DNA from: Gordonia crocea
GTDB lineage: Bacteria > Actinomycetota > Actinomycetes > Mycobacteriales > Mycobacteriaceae
Direction of reading: 5' to 3'
Length of the DNA stretch: 64,000 nt
Assembly: GCF_009932435.1 (NCBI RefSeq)
Contig: NZ_BJOU01000001.1
Location: 124,001-188,000 of the forward strand
Each line of letters begins with the position of its first letter. Position 1 is the stretch's first letter. Below the pieces are notes generated by a model, which was not told the origin of the DNA, ran no database searches, and saw only the letters and a program-made list of their open reading frames with translations. Both the position numbers and the translations under genes were made by a program. Below are positions 52,329-60,170 of the stretch, in pieces.

Positions 52329-53324
52329 GTGGACTTGGATGCCTATCTGGATGCGCACCGCGCCGAATGGAATCGCCTCGATGACCTCGTGCGAACCCGC
52401 AACCTGACCGGGGCGGAGTCCGACGAGCTCCTGGACCTGTATCAGCGCGCCGCGACCCACCTCTCGGTCATTCGGTCGACCTCCCCAGACGCGCAGACGG
52501 TCGAGTACCTGTCGACGCTCGTCGCGCGGGCCCGGTTCCGCGCCACCGGGTCGCGGCCGTTGTCGTGGGCGGTCGTCGCCACCTACCTGACGCGCACCCT
52601 GCCCGCCGGGTTGTATCGGCTGCGGTGGTGGTGGGTGCCGATTCTGATCGGATCGGTGGTGGCGATGACCGTCGTCGTCGTGTGGAGCCTGAACCACCCG
52701 AACACCATGACCTGGCTCAACAACCGTTACGGCCAGAAGTACGTCGACAGCAGCTTCGCCGACTACTACTCCTCCCACCAGGCGCAGTATTTCGCCTTCA
52801 ACGTGTGGACCAACAACTTCCGGCTGGCCCTGTTGGCGATCGCCTTCGGCGTGTTCTTCTTCCCCGTCGTGTGGGTCTTGTACGAGAACGTGTTGTCGGT
52901 CGCGCAGATCGCTGCGCTGATGATCGGCAACGGCAAGGCCGACGTCTTCTTCGGCCTCATCCTCCCGCACGGCATGCTCGAGCTGACCTGCCTGTTCGTC
53001 GCCTCCGGGATGGGTCTGAAACTGTTCTGGACCTGGGTGGCGCCCGGCCACCGCAGCCGTGGTCGCGCCCTCGCCGAGGAGGGCCGCACGGTCATCTCCG
53101 TCGGGATCGGACTGGTCGGGCTGCTGCTGATCTGCGGGGTGATCGAGGCGTTTGTGACACCGTCGCCGTTGCCGACCTTCGCCCGCGTCGGGATCGGCCT
53201 GGCCGCCTGGCTCGGCTTCCTCGCCTACGTCTTCGTCTTGGGCCGCAAGGCCTTCCTCGACGGTGCCACCGGCGACCTGGAAGACCAATCGGACCGCGGG
53301 ACCGAAGCACCCGTCGCGGCCTGA
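52329..53324 (+). CDS. SpoIIM-like membrane protein (Rv3694c-like)
   Basis: 331 residues from GTG 52329; TAGGGT lies 7 nt upstream, fitting leaderless transcription. Five to six membrane segments after a helical N-terminus; the family motif region is FAFNVWTNNFRLALLAIAFG and ILPHGMLELTCLFVASGMG (LPHGxxEL). Despite the name, it has no sporulation role in this non-sporulating order; its constant place beside MoxR/DUF58 genes suggests a joint membrane function. Its stop runs into repeat array locus 4. Confidence 0.9.
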   Translation: MDLDAYLDAHRAEWNRLDDLVRTRNLTGAESDELLDLYQRAATHLSVIRSTSPDAQTVEYLSTLVARARFRATGSRPLSWAVVATYLTRTLPAGLYRLRWWWVPILIGSVVAMTVVVVWSLNHPNTMTWLNNRYGQKYVDSSFADYYSSHQAQYFAFNVWTNNFRLALLAIAFGVFFFPVVWVLYENVLSVAQIAALMIGNGKADVFFGLILPHGMLELTCLFVASGMGLKLFWTWVAPGHRSRGRALAEEGRTVISVGIGLVGLLLICGVIEAFVTPSPLPTFARVGIGLAAWLGFLAYVFVLGRKAFLDGATGDLEDQSDRGTEAPVAA

Positions 53325-53410
53325 GGGCCCACTCGACGAGATTGAGGGCCCACTCGACGAGATTGAGGGCCCAGTCGACGAGATTGAGGGCCCACTCGAC
53401 GGATCGCGGG
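53325..53410 (-). repeat. GGGCCC 21-bp tandem array, locus 4 (4 units)
   Basis: GGGCCC at 53326, 53347, 53368 and 53389, period 21 bp, units reading GAGGGCCCACTCGACGAGATT on the plus strand (first 20 shown by GAGGGCCCACTCGACGAGAT). It fills the gap between the convergent SpoIIM and DUF58 stops. On the minus strand it follows the DUF58 stop by 10-14 nt in the same orientation as loci 1-3. Confidence 0.9.
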
Positions 53411-54823
53411 TTAGAGCAACCCGCGCGACTTCAGCGACAGGTAGTGGTCGGCGAGCGCGGGCGGCAGGTCCTCGGGGCCGCGGTCGATGACGGTCACCCC
53501 GAGTCGGGCCAGAACCGCGGCGGTCTCCTCGCGCTGGGTCAGCGTGCGTGCCGAGGCGGCGGCACGATAGGCCGACACGGCATCGCTTCGGTCGTCCAGC
53601 ATCTCCTCGAGAGCGGGATCGGAGACCGAGGCGATGACCACCTGGTAGCGCTGCGCCAACACGGCCAGCGTCGGCAGCAACGACTCGGCGATGGCCGACG
53701 GCTCCAACGGCGTCAACAGGACCACCAGGGCGCGCTGGCCGACGGTGCGCGACACCTCGGCGCCGAGCAGACCCCAATCTGCTTCCAGCAGAACCGATTC
53801 CAGCGGCGCCATCGCCGTCACCATCTCGTTGAGCAGGTTCACCCGGCGGGTGGCGCGGACCTTCTTGTGGATGACCCGGTCACCGGCGATGAAGTCGATA
53901 CGGTCGCCGGCGTGCGACGCGAGCGCCGCCAGCAGCAGTGCCGCGTCCATCGCGGCGTCCAGACGCGGCTGGTCGCCGATACGGCCGGCCGAGGTCCGCG
54001 AGGTGTCGAGCACGAGCACGACGTGCCGGTCGCGCTCGGGCTGCCACGTGCGCACCACGGTGGAGCGACGACGGGCGGTGGCCCGCCAGTCGATGGACCG
54101 CACGTCGTCGCCCTCGACGTAATCGCGCAGCGAGTCGAACTCGGTGCCCTGACCGCGGGTGCGGACCGCCGAGCGCCCGTCCAACTGTCGTAGCGAGGCG
54201 AGCCGCGACGGCAGGTGCTTGCGCGAGTCGAAGGCCGGGAGCGCGCGCACCGAACCGGGGAGGAACAGCGAGCGCTGGCGGCCGGCCAGTCCGAGCGGCC
54301 CCCTGCGCCGCAGGGTGATCCGGATGGCCAGGCGGTCGCCGCGCCGGGTGGGGCGCAACCCGACCTCGAAGAATTGCCGTTCCCCGGGCGCCACGTTCAG
54401 GTCCTGCCGGTTGGCCAGCGGCCCGGGCGGGGCCGGGTCCCCGCTGAGCTTGACCCGGAAGTCCTCCCACCGATCGGCCAGATCGGCGAAGAAGCCGGGG
54501 TCGCGCGCGAGGCGGCGCTCCGGGTTCTCCGGCGCGCCCGCGCCGGCCGACGGCTGCCACGCGTCGCGGATCCGGCCGCGGTAGCGGCGTCGGGAGGTGT
54601 TGACGACCGACAGCCGGGTGGTGGTGTGCTCGCCGAGGCGGATCGGCGCGGTCTTCGACCGGGTCACGGTGAGCGCCGACGTCGGGCCGGCGACCATCAG
54701 GTCCACCAGCATGACGGTGAACACGATCGCCACCCAGGCCATCACCGTCCACCCGTTCGGCCAGATCAGCACCGGAATGGCGCCGAGGGCGACGAGGAGG
54801 GCGAAGCGGCCGGTGACGAACAT
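53411..54823 (-). CDS. DUF58 protein with vWA-type fold (Rv3693-like)
   Basis: 470 residues. Two N-terminal membrane segments (about 3-45), a central beta-rich domain, and the DUF58 signature YVEGDDVRSIDWRATARR (about residue 255) followed by VLVLDTSRTSAGR, the MIDAS-like DxSxS region. DUF58 proteins work with MoxR ATPases in assembly or maturation of membrane or secreted complexes. Start overlaps the moxR stop (TGATG). Confidence 0.92.
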   Translation of the reverse strand: MFVTGRFALLVALGAIPVLIWPNGWTVMAWVAIVFTVMLVDLMVAGPTSALTVTRSKTAPIRLGEHTTTRLSVVNTSRRRYRGRIRDAWQPSAGAGAPENPERRLARDPGFFADLADRWEDFRVKLSGDPAPPGPLANRQDLNVAPGERQFFEVGLRPTRRGDRLAIRITLRRRGPLGLAGRQRSLFLPGSVRALPAFDSRKHLPSRLASLRQLDGRSAVRTRGQGTEFDSLRDYVEGDDVRSIDWRATARRRSTVVRTWQPERDRHVVLVLDTSRTSAGRIGDQPRLDAAMDAALLLAALASHAGDRIDFIAGDRVIHKKVRATRRVNLLNEMVTAMAPLESVLLEADWGLLGAEVSRTVGQRALVVLLTPLEPSAIAESLLPTLAVLAQRYQVVIASVSDPALEEMLDDRSDAVSAYRAAASARTLTQREETAAVLARLGVTVIDRGPEDLPPALADHYLSLKSRGLL

Positions 54824-55803
54824 CAGCGGGGCACGGGCACGGAGTTGATCGCGGCGTCGAGCACCGCCGAGACCGACACGCCCTCGAGCTCGGCCTCCGG
54901 GCGCATCCCGAGGCGGTGCGCCAGCGTCGACTGGGCGAGGGCCTTCACGTCGTCGGGGGTGACGAAGTCGCGGCCGGACAACCAGGCCCACGCCCGGCTG
55001 GTGGCCAGCAGCGCGGTGGCGCCGCGGGGGCTCACGCCCAACGAGAGCGACGGCGACATCCGGGTGGCCCGCGCGATGTCGACGATGTAGCCGAGGACCG
55101 CCGGGGCCACCGACACCTGGCGCACCGCGGCGACGCCGGCCGCGATGTCGGCAGGGGAGGCCACCGGGGTGATCCCGGCACCGGCGAGGTTGCGCGGGTC
55201 GAAACCGCCGGCGTGACGGGACAGGATCGCGATCTCGTCCTCGCGCGGCGGCAGCGGCAACGTCACCTTCAGCAGGAAGCGGTCCAGCTGGGCCTCCGGC
55301 AACGGGTAGGTGCCCTCGTACTCGACCGGGTTCTGGGTGGCGGCGACGACGAACGGCGACGGCAGCGGGTGCGGCTCGCCGTCGATCGAGACCTGGTGCT
55401 CCTCCATCGCCTCGAGCAGCGACGCCTGCGTCTTCGGCGGCGTCCGGTTGATCTCGTCGGCGAGGAGGAGGTTGGTGAACACCGGCCCCTCGCGGAAGGT
55501 GAACTCCGAGGTGGCGCTGTCGAACACCAGCGACCCGGTCACGTCGCCGGGCATGAGGTCGGGGGTGAACTGGACGCGCTTGGTGTCGACGTCGAGCGCT
55601 GCGGCCACCGAGCGGACCAGCAGCGTCTTGGCGACGCCGGGCACGCCTTCGAGGAGGATGTGGCCGCGGCACAGCAGGGCGATGAGGATGCCGGCGACGG
55701 CGGAGTCTTGGCCGACAACGGTTTTGGCTACCTCGCCGCGCACCGCGGACAGTGCGGCGCGGGCCCGGTCGGAGTCGATGTGGCCTGCGGATGGTGTCGT
55801 CAT
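54823..55803 (-). CDS. MoxR-family AAA+ ATPase (Rv3692/MoxR2-like)
   Basis: 326 residues. Walker A LLEGVPGVAKTLLVRS, Walker B LLLADEINRTPPKTQ, sensor 1 AATQNPVEYEGTYPLPEAQLDRF region (key AATQNP), and a C-terminal lid with SPRGATALL. MoxR proteins are chaperone-like ATPases that pair with DUF58/vWA partners. Its start overlaps the stop of the DUF4350 gene by ATGA. The fourth gene of the five-gene operon. Confidence 0.95.
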   Translation of the reverse strand: MTTPSAGHIDSDRARAALSAVRGEVAKTVVGQDSAVAGILIALLCRGHILLEGVPGVAKTLLVRSVAAALDVDTKRVQFTPDLMPGDVTGSLVFDSATSEFTFREGPVFTNLLLADEINRTPPKTQASLLEAMEEHQVSIDGEPHPLPSPFVVAATQNPVEYEGTYPLPEAQLDRFLLKVTLPLPPREDEIAILSRHAGGFDPRNLAGAGITPVASPADIAAGVAAVRQVSVAPAVLGYIVDIARATRMSPSLSLGVSPRGATALLATSRAWAWLSGRDFVTPDDVKALAQSTLAHRLGMRPEAELEGVSVSAVLDAAINSVPVPR

Positions 55804-57053
55804 AGTACGGGTCGGACTTCCTCTTCGAGGGTGGACAGGTCGGTGGCGAACCGGACGAGGTCGTCGGTGTCGACGGGCAGCGGTCCGGCCAGGAGTGCGG
55901 TCACGGCGGCGTGGTCGCGGCCGGTGGCGCGGCAGACGGCGGCGATCACGTCGTCGACGGGCGCGTGGCGGGAGACGCCGAGCCGGCGCGGCATCGTCCG
56001 CAAGGCGTACTCGCGCAGCTGCTGCGCGGCGCGTTGGGCGTCGGCGGCGGAGTGGTACAGCCGACCGCGCGCCTCGGTGGTCTCGGTGGCCTTGACGACG
56101 GCGGGCAGCGGCTCGGCGACGAGGGCGCCGAAGCGGCGGCCGCGCCACAGCATCATCGCGATGAGCACGAAGAAGCCCAAGCCGATCATCGGCCACACCC
56201 AGCGCGGCACGTCCGGCCCCGCCTTCTTCTGCGACGGCGGGGCGGCCGGGTTGTCGTGCTGCAGGTCGCTGTAGTCGGGCGCGAACCACGCCACCTCGGT
56301 ACCGGTGCCGATCATCCGCACCCCGATACCGGCCTGGTCCCGGTTGAGGATCGAGCCGTTGGTGAACCAGTCCTGTTGGGTGACAACGATTTCGGGCCGG
56401 TTATACGACGCGGGGAACACGAGTGTGGCACCGAAGGCCGAGTTCTTGGCGGTGCGGAAGCACACCGTCGCCCGGTCGTAAGAGGAGGCGGTGAACGCCG
56501 TCGACGGCACAGCGGCGGTATCGGTCGGTGCAATACCCGCCGCCGAGCAGTCGGCGACCGGATTCACTGCGTCGCCGTACAGCTCGGTGCGGTCGATCGA
56601 GATACCCCACGCGCTGAGCACCTCGGGACGCGGGTCGAGCAGCACGATGCGTCGCGCGTTGCGCGCCTTGGACGCCACCACGCGCGAACTGCTCACCGAC
56701 GCGCCAGTGGCCCGGGAGATGACGACCACCGTCGACGACGAGGCGTCGCGCCAGCCTTGCACCTCGCTTTGCGCACGGGCCACCCGCACGGGAACACCGT
56801 GCGACTTGAGAGTCTCGACCAGCGCGGCAGTGCCGTCGGATCGTGAGTTTCCTGGATCGCCGGGGACCTCGTTCTCCGCGGGCTTCTTGTCGCTGGTCCC
56901 GGCGACGATCAGGACGCCGAGGACCAACGCCGCAATGAGGCCGACGGCGACCACACCCAGCACCGCGACCCAGGTCCCGGTGTGACGCTTCTTCTCCGGT
57001 GCGCCATCGCCGGCGGCCGGTGCGGGTGGGGGTACCACGGCCGGGGCGCTCAT
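55800..57053 (-). CDS. DUF4350 membrane protein (Rv3691-like)
   Basis: 417 residues. A Pro/Ala N-terminus, TM1 (WVAVLGVVAVGLIAALVLGV, about 28-47), an extracytoplasmic DUF4350 domain (NSRSDGTAALVETLKSHGVPV, TVVVISRATGASV), TM2 near residue 285 (WPMIGLGFFVLIAMMLW) and a helical cytoplasmic tail. Function unknown; its fixed place with MoxR/DUF58 implies a shared machine. Coupled by ATGA on both sides. Confidence 0.88.
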   Translation of the reverse strand: MSAPAVVPPPAPAAGDGAPEKKRHTGTWVAVLGVVAVGLIAALVLGVLIVAGTSDKKPAENEVPGDPGNSRSDGTAALVETLKSHGVPVRVARAQSEVQGWRDASSSTVVVISRATGASVSSSRVVASKARNARRIVLLDPRPEVLSAWGISIDRTELYGDAVNPVADCSAAGIAPTDTAAVPSTAFTASSYDRATVCFRTAKNSAFGATLVFPASYNRPEIVVTQQDWFTNGSILNRDQAGIGVRMIGTGTEVAWFAPDYSDLQHDNPAAPPSQKKAGPDVPRWVWPMIGLGFFVLIAMMLWRGRRFGALVAEPLPAVVKATETTEARGRLYHSAADAQRAAQQLREYALRTMPRRLGVSRHAPVDDVIAAVCRATGRDHAAVTALLAGPLPVDTDDLVRFATDLSTLEEEVRPVL

Positions 57054-57745
57054 CGGCTCACCGGGGGGAGCAGGGGCAACGACATCTCGGCGACCTCGTC
57101 GTCGACGTATCCGCTCGGTTTGGCCTCGCGCAGCTCGGTGTCGAGGGCTACCAGCGCCGAGGCGGACGCCGCGTCGGTGTGCCGCCCGCCATAGGCGACG
57201 GCGTCGAAGACGTCGGCGGCGCGGTAGAGCGACGGGTAGTGGGCGGGGAAGACGTGGCGCAGCCGGCGGCCGATGTCGTGAGCGGTGGCCGAGCGCGCAC
57301 CGAGCAGCAGCGTCCGATCCGACGCCGTTTGCGCTATGGCACGCATGGCCGCGAGCACCGCAGCGTCGAAGTCGCCGGCGGCCAGCGCGGCCTGCGCCGA
57401 CTCGCGGAACTGATCGGCGGTACCGGTTACTCCGCCGAGCACGGCGCCCGGTTCGGGCGCCTCGGCGTTGGCGCCGGAGCTCCGGGTCTCGCGCCGGACG
57501 CGGTAGACCACGTAGACCGCCCCCGCGATCAACAGGACCAGCAGAATCAGGCCGAGGATCTTGGAGAGGTCGCTGTTGAACAGGTCGGCGATCCATTTGC
57601 CCAGGCGGTCGAGAAAGCCTGGCTCGTTGTGGGTCGACTTCGGCGCCTTGGTCGGTTCCGGTGAGTAGCGCGGCTTGGACAACTCGTCGCGCAGCCATTG
57701 GCGCGCGGTGTCGTTGTCGGGCTCCAGGCCGAGGTAGGTGATCAT
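57050..57745 (-). CDS. DUF4129 membrane protein (Rv3690-like)
   Basis: 231 residues. One membrane segment (ILGLILLVLLIAGAVYVVYRV, about 62-82) between a short extracytoplasmic N-terminus and a DUF4129 domain (ALAAGDFDAAVLAAMRAIAQT, DIGRRLRHVFPAHYPSLYRAADVFDAVAYGG region, key YPSLYRAADVFDAVAYG). DUF4129 is common in MoxR operons and in transglutaminase-like proteins. Start and stop overlap both neighbours (ATGA). Confidence 0.88.
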   Translation of the reverse strand: MITYLGLEPDNDTARQWLRDELSKPRYSPEPTKAPKSTHNEPGFLDRLGKWIADLFNSDLSKILGLILLVLLIAGAVYVVYRVRRETRSSGANAEAPEPGAVLGGVTGTADQFRESAQAALAAGDFDAAVLAAMRAIAQTASDRTLLLGARSATAHDIGRRLRHVFPAHYPSLYRAADVFDAVAYGGRHTDAASASALVALDTELREAKPSGYVDDEVAEMSLPLLPPVSR

Positions 57746-58767
57746 CGGGCGTCGTCCCCCGCCAACAACTCCACGTCGAGCCCCTCCTGCCGGATGCGCG
57801 CGTCGACGTACGCCAACGCGGCGAATCCCGCGACCACCGGCGATAGTACCGCCGCGGCCACCAACATCGAGATCATCGGCGTGCCGCCCAGCCCGAAGAG
57901 GCGACTGAACCCGAGAACCGCGCTACCCACGGCACTGAACATCACCGCCGCCAACCCGATCGGCACCAGTTGGTGCACGAGTCCGCGCCCGGTCAGGACG
58001 AGTGCCCGCCGGATCGACGCGCCCAGCGGGGCACCCTCGACGGCGACGACGGTCTGGGCCATCAGGATCGGCGACGATAGCAGGAGGTACAGGGCGAGCG
58101 GGACCGCGTAGAACACCGGCAGCGCGACGACGGCGATGATGACCGCTGTCGCCGTCCTCGTGATGCCGGAGATGAGCAGCCCCACCACGATCGCCGGCGC
58201 GGCCAACACGGCCAGGGCGGTCAGGTCGACGGTGAGGCGCGGAAGCATCCGCGACCGCAGTACCGCCGCCGACTCGCGAAACGACAGGGGCCGACCCACC
58301 GCGGTCGCGGTCATCGGCGCGGCGAGCATGCCGGTGACGACGACCGGCACCACCAGCGCCGCGACCATCACCAGGATGCGGCCCAGCTCCGCGTCGGCGA
58401 TCAGCCCGGCCACGACGACCGCGACGACCGGGATCCAGACGCAGGCCCAGACGACGGCGACGATGCCGAGGTTGCCGCGGATGACACCCACCGATCCGCT
58501 GATGATGTCGAGGAAGCCGAGCGGACGCAGCGGGGCCACGCCCGGTTTGTGGGCGTCGAGGCCGCCGGTGACCTCGGGCTGGGGCTCCGGCAGCCGGGTC
58601 GGCAGGTCGACCCCGGGGAGCGACGGGATGTGGGCGACGGGTTCGTCGTCGGGCCCGGTGAAGGCGGTCGGCCCGACGGGTCGCCACTCCGGGTCGACCG
58701 TGCCGTCGGGGGTCGCCGCCGGATCGATGTTGGGCGGTACCCAGGGGCCAGCGCTGTCTGACGACAT
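57742..58767 (-). CDS. Multi-spanning membrane protein (Rv3689-like)
   Basis: 341 residues. A Pro-rich cytoplasmic N-terminus of about 85 residues, then six or so membrane segments (VAVVWACVWIPVVAVVVAGL onward) in a glycerophosphoryl-diester-phosphodiesterase-membrane-domain-like arrangement (GFLDIISGSVGVIRGN). First gene of the operon; its promoter lies in 58768-58860. Function unknown. Overlaps the DUF4129 gene by ATGA. Confidence 0.85.
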   Translation of the reverse strand: MSSDSAGPWVPPNIDPAATPDGTVDPEWRPVGPTAFTGPDDEPVAHIPSLPGVDLPTRLPEPQPEVTGGLDAHKPGVAPLRPLGFLDIISGSVGVIRGNLGIVAVVWACVWIPVVAVVVAGLIADAELGRILVMVAALVVPVVVTGMLAAPMTATAVGRPLSFRESAAVLRSRMLPRLTVDLTALAVLAAPAIVVGLLISGITRTATAVIIAVVALPVFYAVPLALYLLLSSPILMAQTVVAVEGAPLGASIRRALVLTGRGLVHQLVPIGLAAVMFSAVGSAVLGFSRLFGLGGTPMISMLVAAAVLSPVVAGFAALAYVDARIRQEGLDVELLAGDDAR

Positions 58768-58861
58768 ACCAACCCCTTTGCCTGCGAGAACGTGCGTCTG
58801 ATGTGCAGTCTCTCGAACCGCGAACCTACCAAAGCAAACACCATCCGGCTGTTATCGTGAC

Positions 58862-58875
58862 TAGAACCTGTTCTA
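58862..58875. promoter_or_regulatory. KstR-type operator
   Basis: TAGAAC-CT-GTTCTA has perfect arms and fits TNNAACNNGTTNNA at every fixed base. It lies 25-38 bp upstream of the ketosteroid-isomerase-like gene. Confidence 0.8.
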
Positions 58876-58900
58876 ATTTGTCATTCGAGGAGAACACCAG

Positions 58901-59293
58901 ATGGCCGACACCGCCACCGACCTGACCGCCGCGATCAACGCCGCGGTCGACACCTACATCGACCTGCTGACCAACGGCACCCCCGAGCAGATCGCCGACC
59001 TCTACGCCGAGACGTTCAGCGTCGAGGACCCGATCGGCGCCCCGCTGCGCACCACCCGCGACGAACTCGTCGAGTTCTACGGACTCATCTGCAACCTCGA
59101 CGAGCACAAGGCCACCCTGAAGTGGAAGAAGGTCGCCGGCAACACCGCCGTCTTCGAGTTCCACCTCTTCACCAAGGCCGGCGACGCCGGCTTCGAGATC
59201 CAGCCGGTGGACGTCATGGTCTTCGACGAGAACGGCAAGGTCTCCTCGATGCGCGCGGTCTGGGACCCCGCCACCGATCTGAAGCAGGTCTGA
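58901..59293 (+). CDS. SnoaL/ketosteroid isomerase-like protein
   Basis: 130 residues, SnoaL-2/NTF2 fold. TYIDLLTNGTPEQIADLYAE and FSVEDPIGAPLR are typical of steroid delta-isomerases (3-oxo-delta5 to delta4), and the C-terminal MVFDENGKVSSMRAVWDP fits. GAGGAG precedes the ATG. With a KstR box in its promoter, the protein is most likely a steroid-regulon isomerase or thioester-modifying relative. The exact reaction is not proven by sequence. Confidence 0.85.
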   Translation: MADTATDLTAAINAAVDTYIDLLTNGTPEQIADLYAETFSVEDPIGAPLRTTRDELVEFYGLICNLDEHKATLKWKKVAGNTAVFEFHLFTKAGDAGFEIQPVDVMVFDENGKVSSMRAVWDPATDLKQV

Positions 59294-59303
59294 TCCGCCG
59301 GGC

Positions 59304-60044
59304 CTAACGCCGCCCGGTCGGACGCAACACCACGTCCACCGGGTGCGCGTCGGCGGGCGTCGCCACCGCCGTGGCCACCGCGGCGGCCACCGTCGCCGGG
59401 TCGAGGTACTTGCGGCCGTCATACTCGTGGCCCTCGATGGCCACCAGGTCGCGTTGCATGTCGGTGTCGATCCGGCCGGGGTAGATGGACGTCACCCGCA
59501 GGTCCGGCTCTTCCAAACGCAAAGCGTCGGCCAGCGCGCGCAGCCCGAACTTGCTTGCGGCATACGGCGCCCATCCCGGGTTGGCGCGCATTCCGGCGCC
59601 GGAGTTGATGAAGACGACGTGCCCCCCAAGCGGGCCAGATCCTGAACCGGCGCCGGGAGCGCCAGCGAGCGGGCCAGATCCTGAACCTGCGGCGCGCAGC
59701 GCCGGGAGTAGTAGCCGGGTGAGCTCGGCCGCCGCGACGAGGTTGACCTCCAAGATGTGGCGCCATTCCTCCACCGGAGTGTCGGCGACGGGTTCCAACG
59801 TCGACGCGACGCCGGCGTTGTGGACCAGGACGTCGAGTTCGGTGATCGCCTCGGTGGCCGCGGCCACCGCCTCGTAATCGGTGAGCTCGACGTCGAAGGT
59901 GGCGGCACCGTCGAGCGAGGTCGCCAATTCGTCGAGCTGGGCCGACGGACGCCCGCCCAGCAGCAGGTCGTGGGTGGGCGCGAGCGCACGGGCGATGGCG
60001 GCGCCGAGGCCGCGGCTGGCACCGGTGATCAGGGCGGTTGGCAT
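59304..60044 (-). CDS. Short-chain dehydrogenase/reductase with repeat insertion
   Basis: 246 residues. SDR motifs TGASRGLG (NAD(P) binding), HNAGVAS (NAG) and YAASKFGLRAL (YxxxK catalytic pair with Ser in FINSGAG). Between the NAG region and the Ser strand is an extra Gly/Ser/Pro block, GSGSGPLAGAPGA repeated once, encoded by a 39-bp repeat pair (59629-59700). Relatives lack this block. The insertion lies in a loop before the catalytic strand and keeps the frame. Divergent from the patatin gene. Confidence 0.88.
   Translation of the reverse strand: MPTALITGASRGLGAAIARALAPTHDLLLGGRPSAQLDELATSLDGAATFDVELTDYEAVAAATEAITELDVLVHNAGVASTLEPVADTPVEEWRHILEVNLVAAAELTRLLLPALRAAGSGSGPLAGAPGAGSGSGPLGGHVVFINSGAGMRANPGWAPYAASKFGLRALADALRLEEPDLRVTSIYPGRIDTDMQRDLVAIEGHEYDGRKYLDPATVAAAVATAVATPADAHPVDVVLRPTGRR
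59629..59700. repeat. 39-bp in-frame repeat pair in SDR gene
   Basis: AGCGGGCCAGATCCTGAACC at 59629-59648 and again at 59668-59687, separated by a segment with CGGCGCCGGGAGCGCCAGCG. This core (GCGCCGGGAGCGC(C)AGCGAGCGGGCC) is shared with the 36-bp repeats in the ABC exporter gene at 46883. Confidence 0.8.
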
Positions 60045-60071
60045 GGTCGCGACCTTACTCGGCGGCCGATG

Positions 60072-60148
60072 CTGCCAGAAATGGCCGAATTCAGGCCCCT
60101 CGAGGGCATATTGCCCTCGACCCCTGCAATTTCTGCAGTTTCTGGCAG
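60072..60148. promoter_or_regulatory. Nested palindromes in divergent SDR/patatin promoter
   Basis: Outer perfect arms CTGCCAGAAA (60072-60081) and TTTCTGGCAG (60139-60148); inner TCGAGGGCA-tat-TGCCCTCGA (60100-60120); and CTGCA-atttc-TGCAG (60124-60138). All lie between the two divergent start codons (60044, 60171). Strong candidate for a shared regulatory region or structured leader. Confidence 0.6.
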
Positions 60149-60170
60149 GTCCTCGGCGGATGATGGACGG

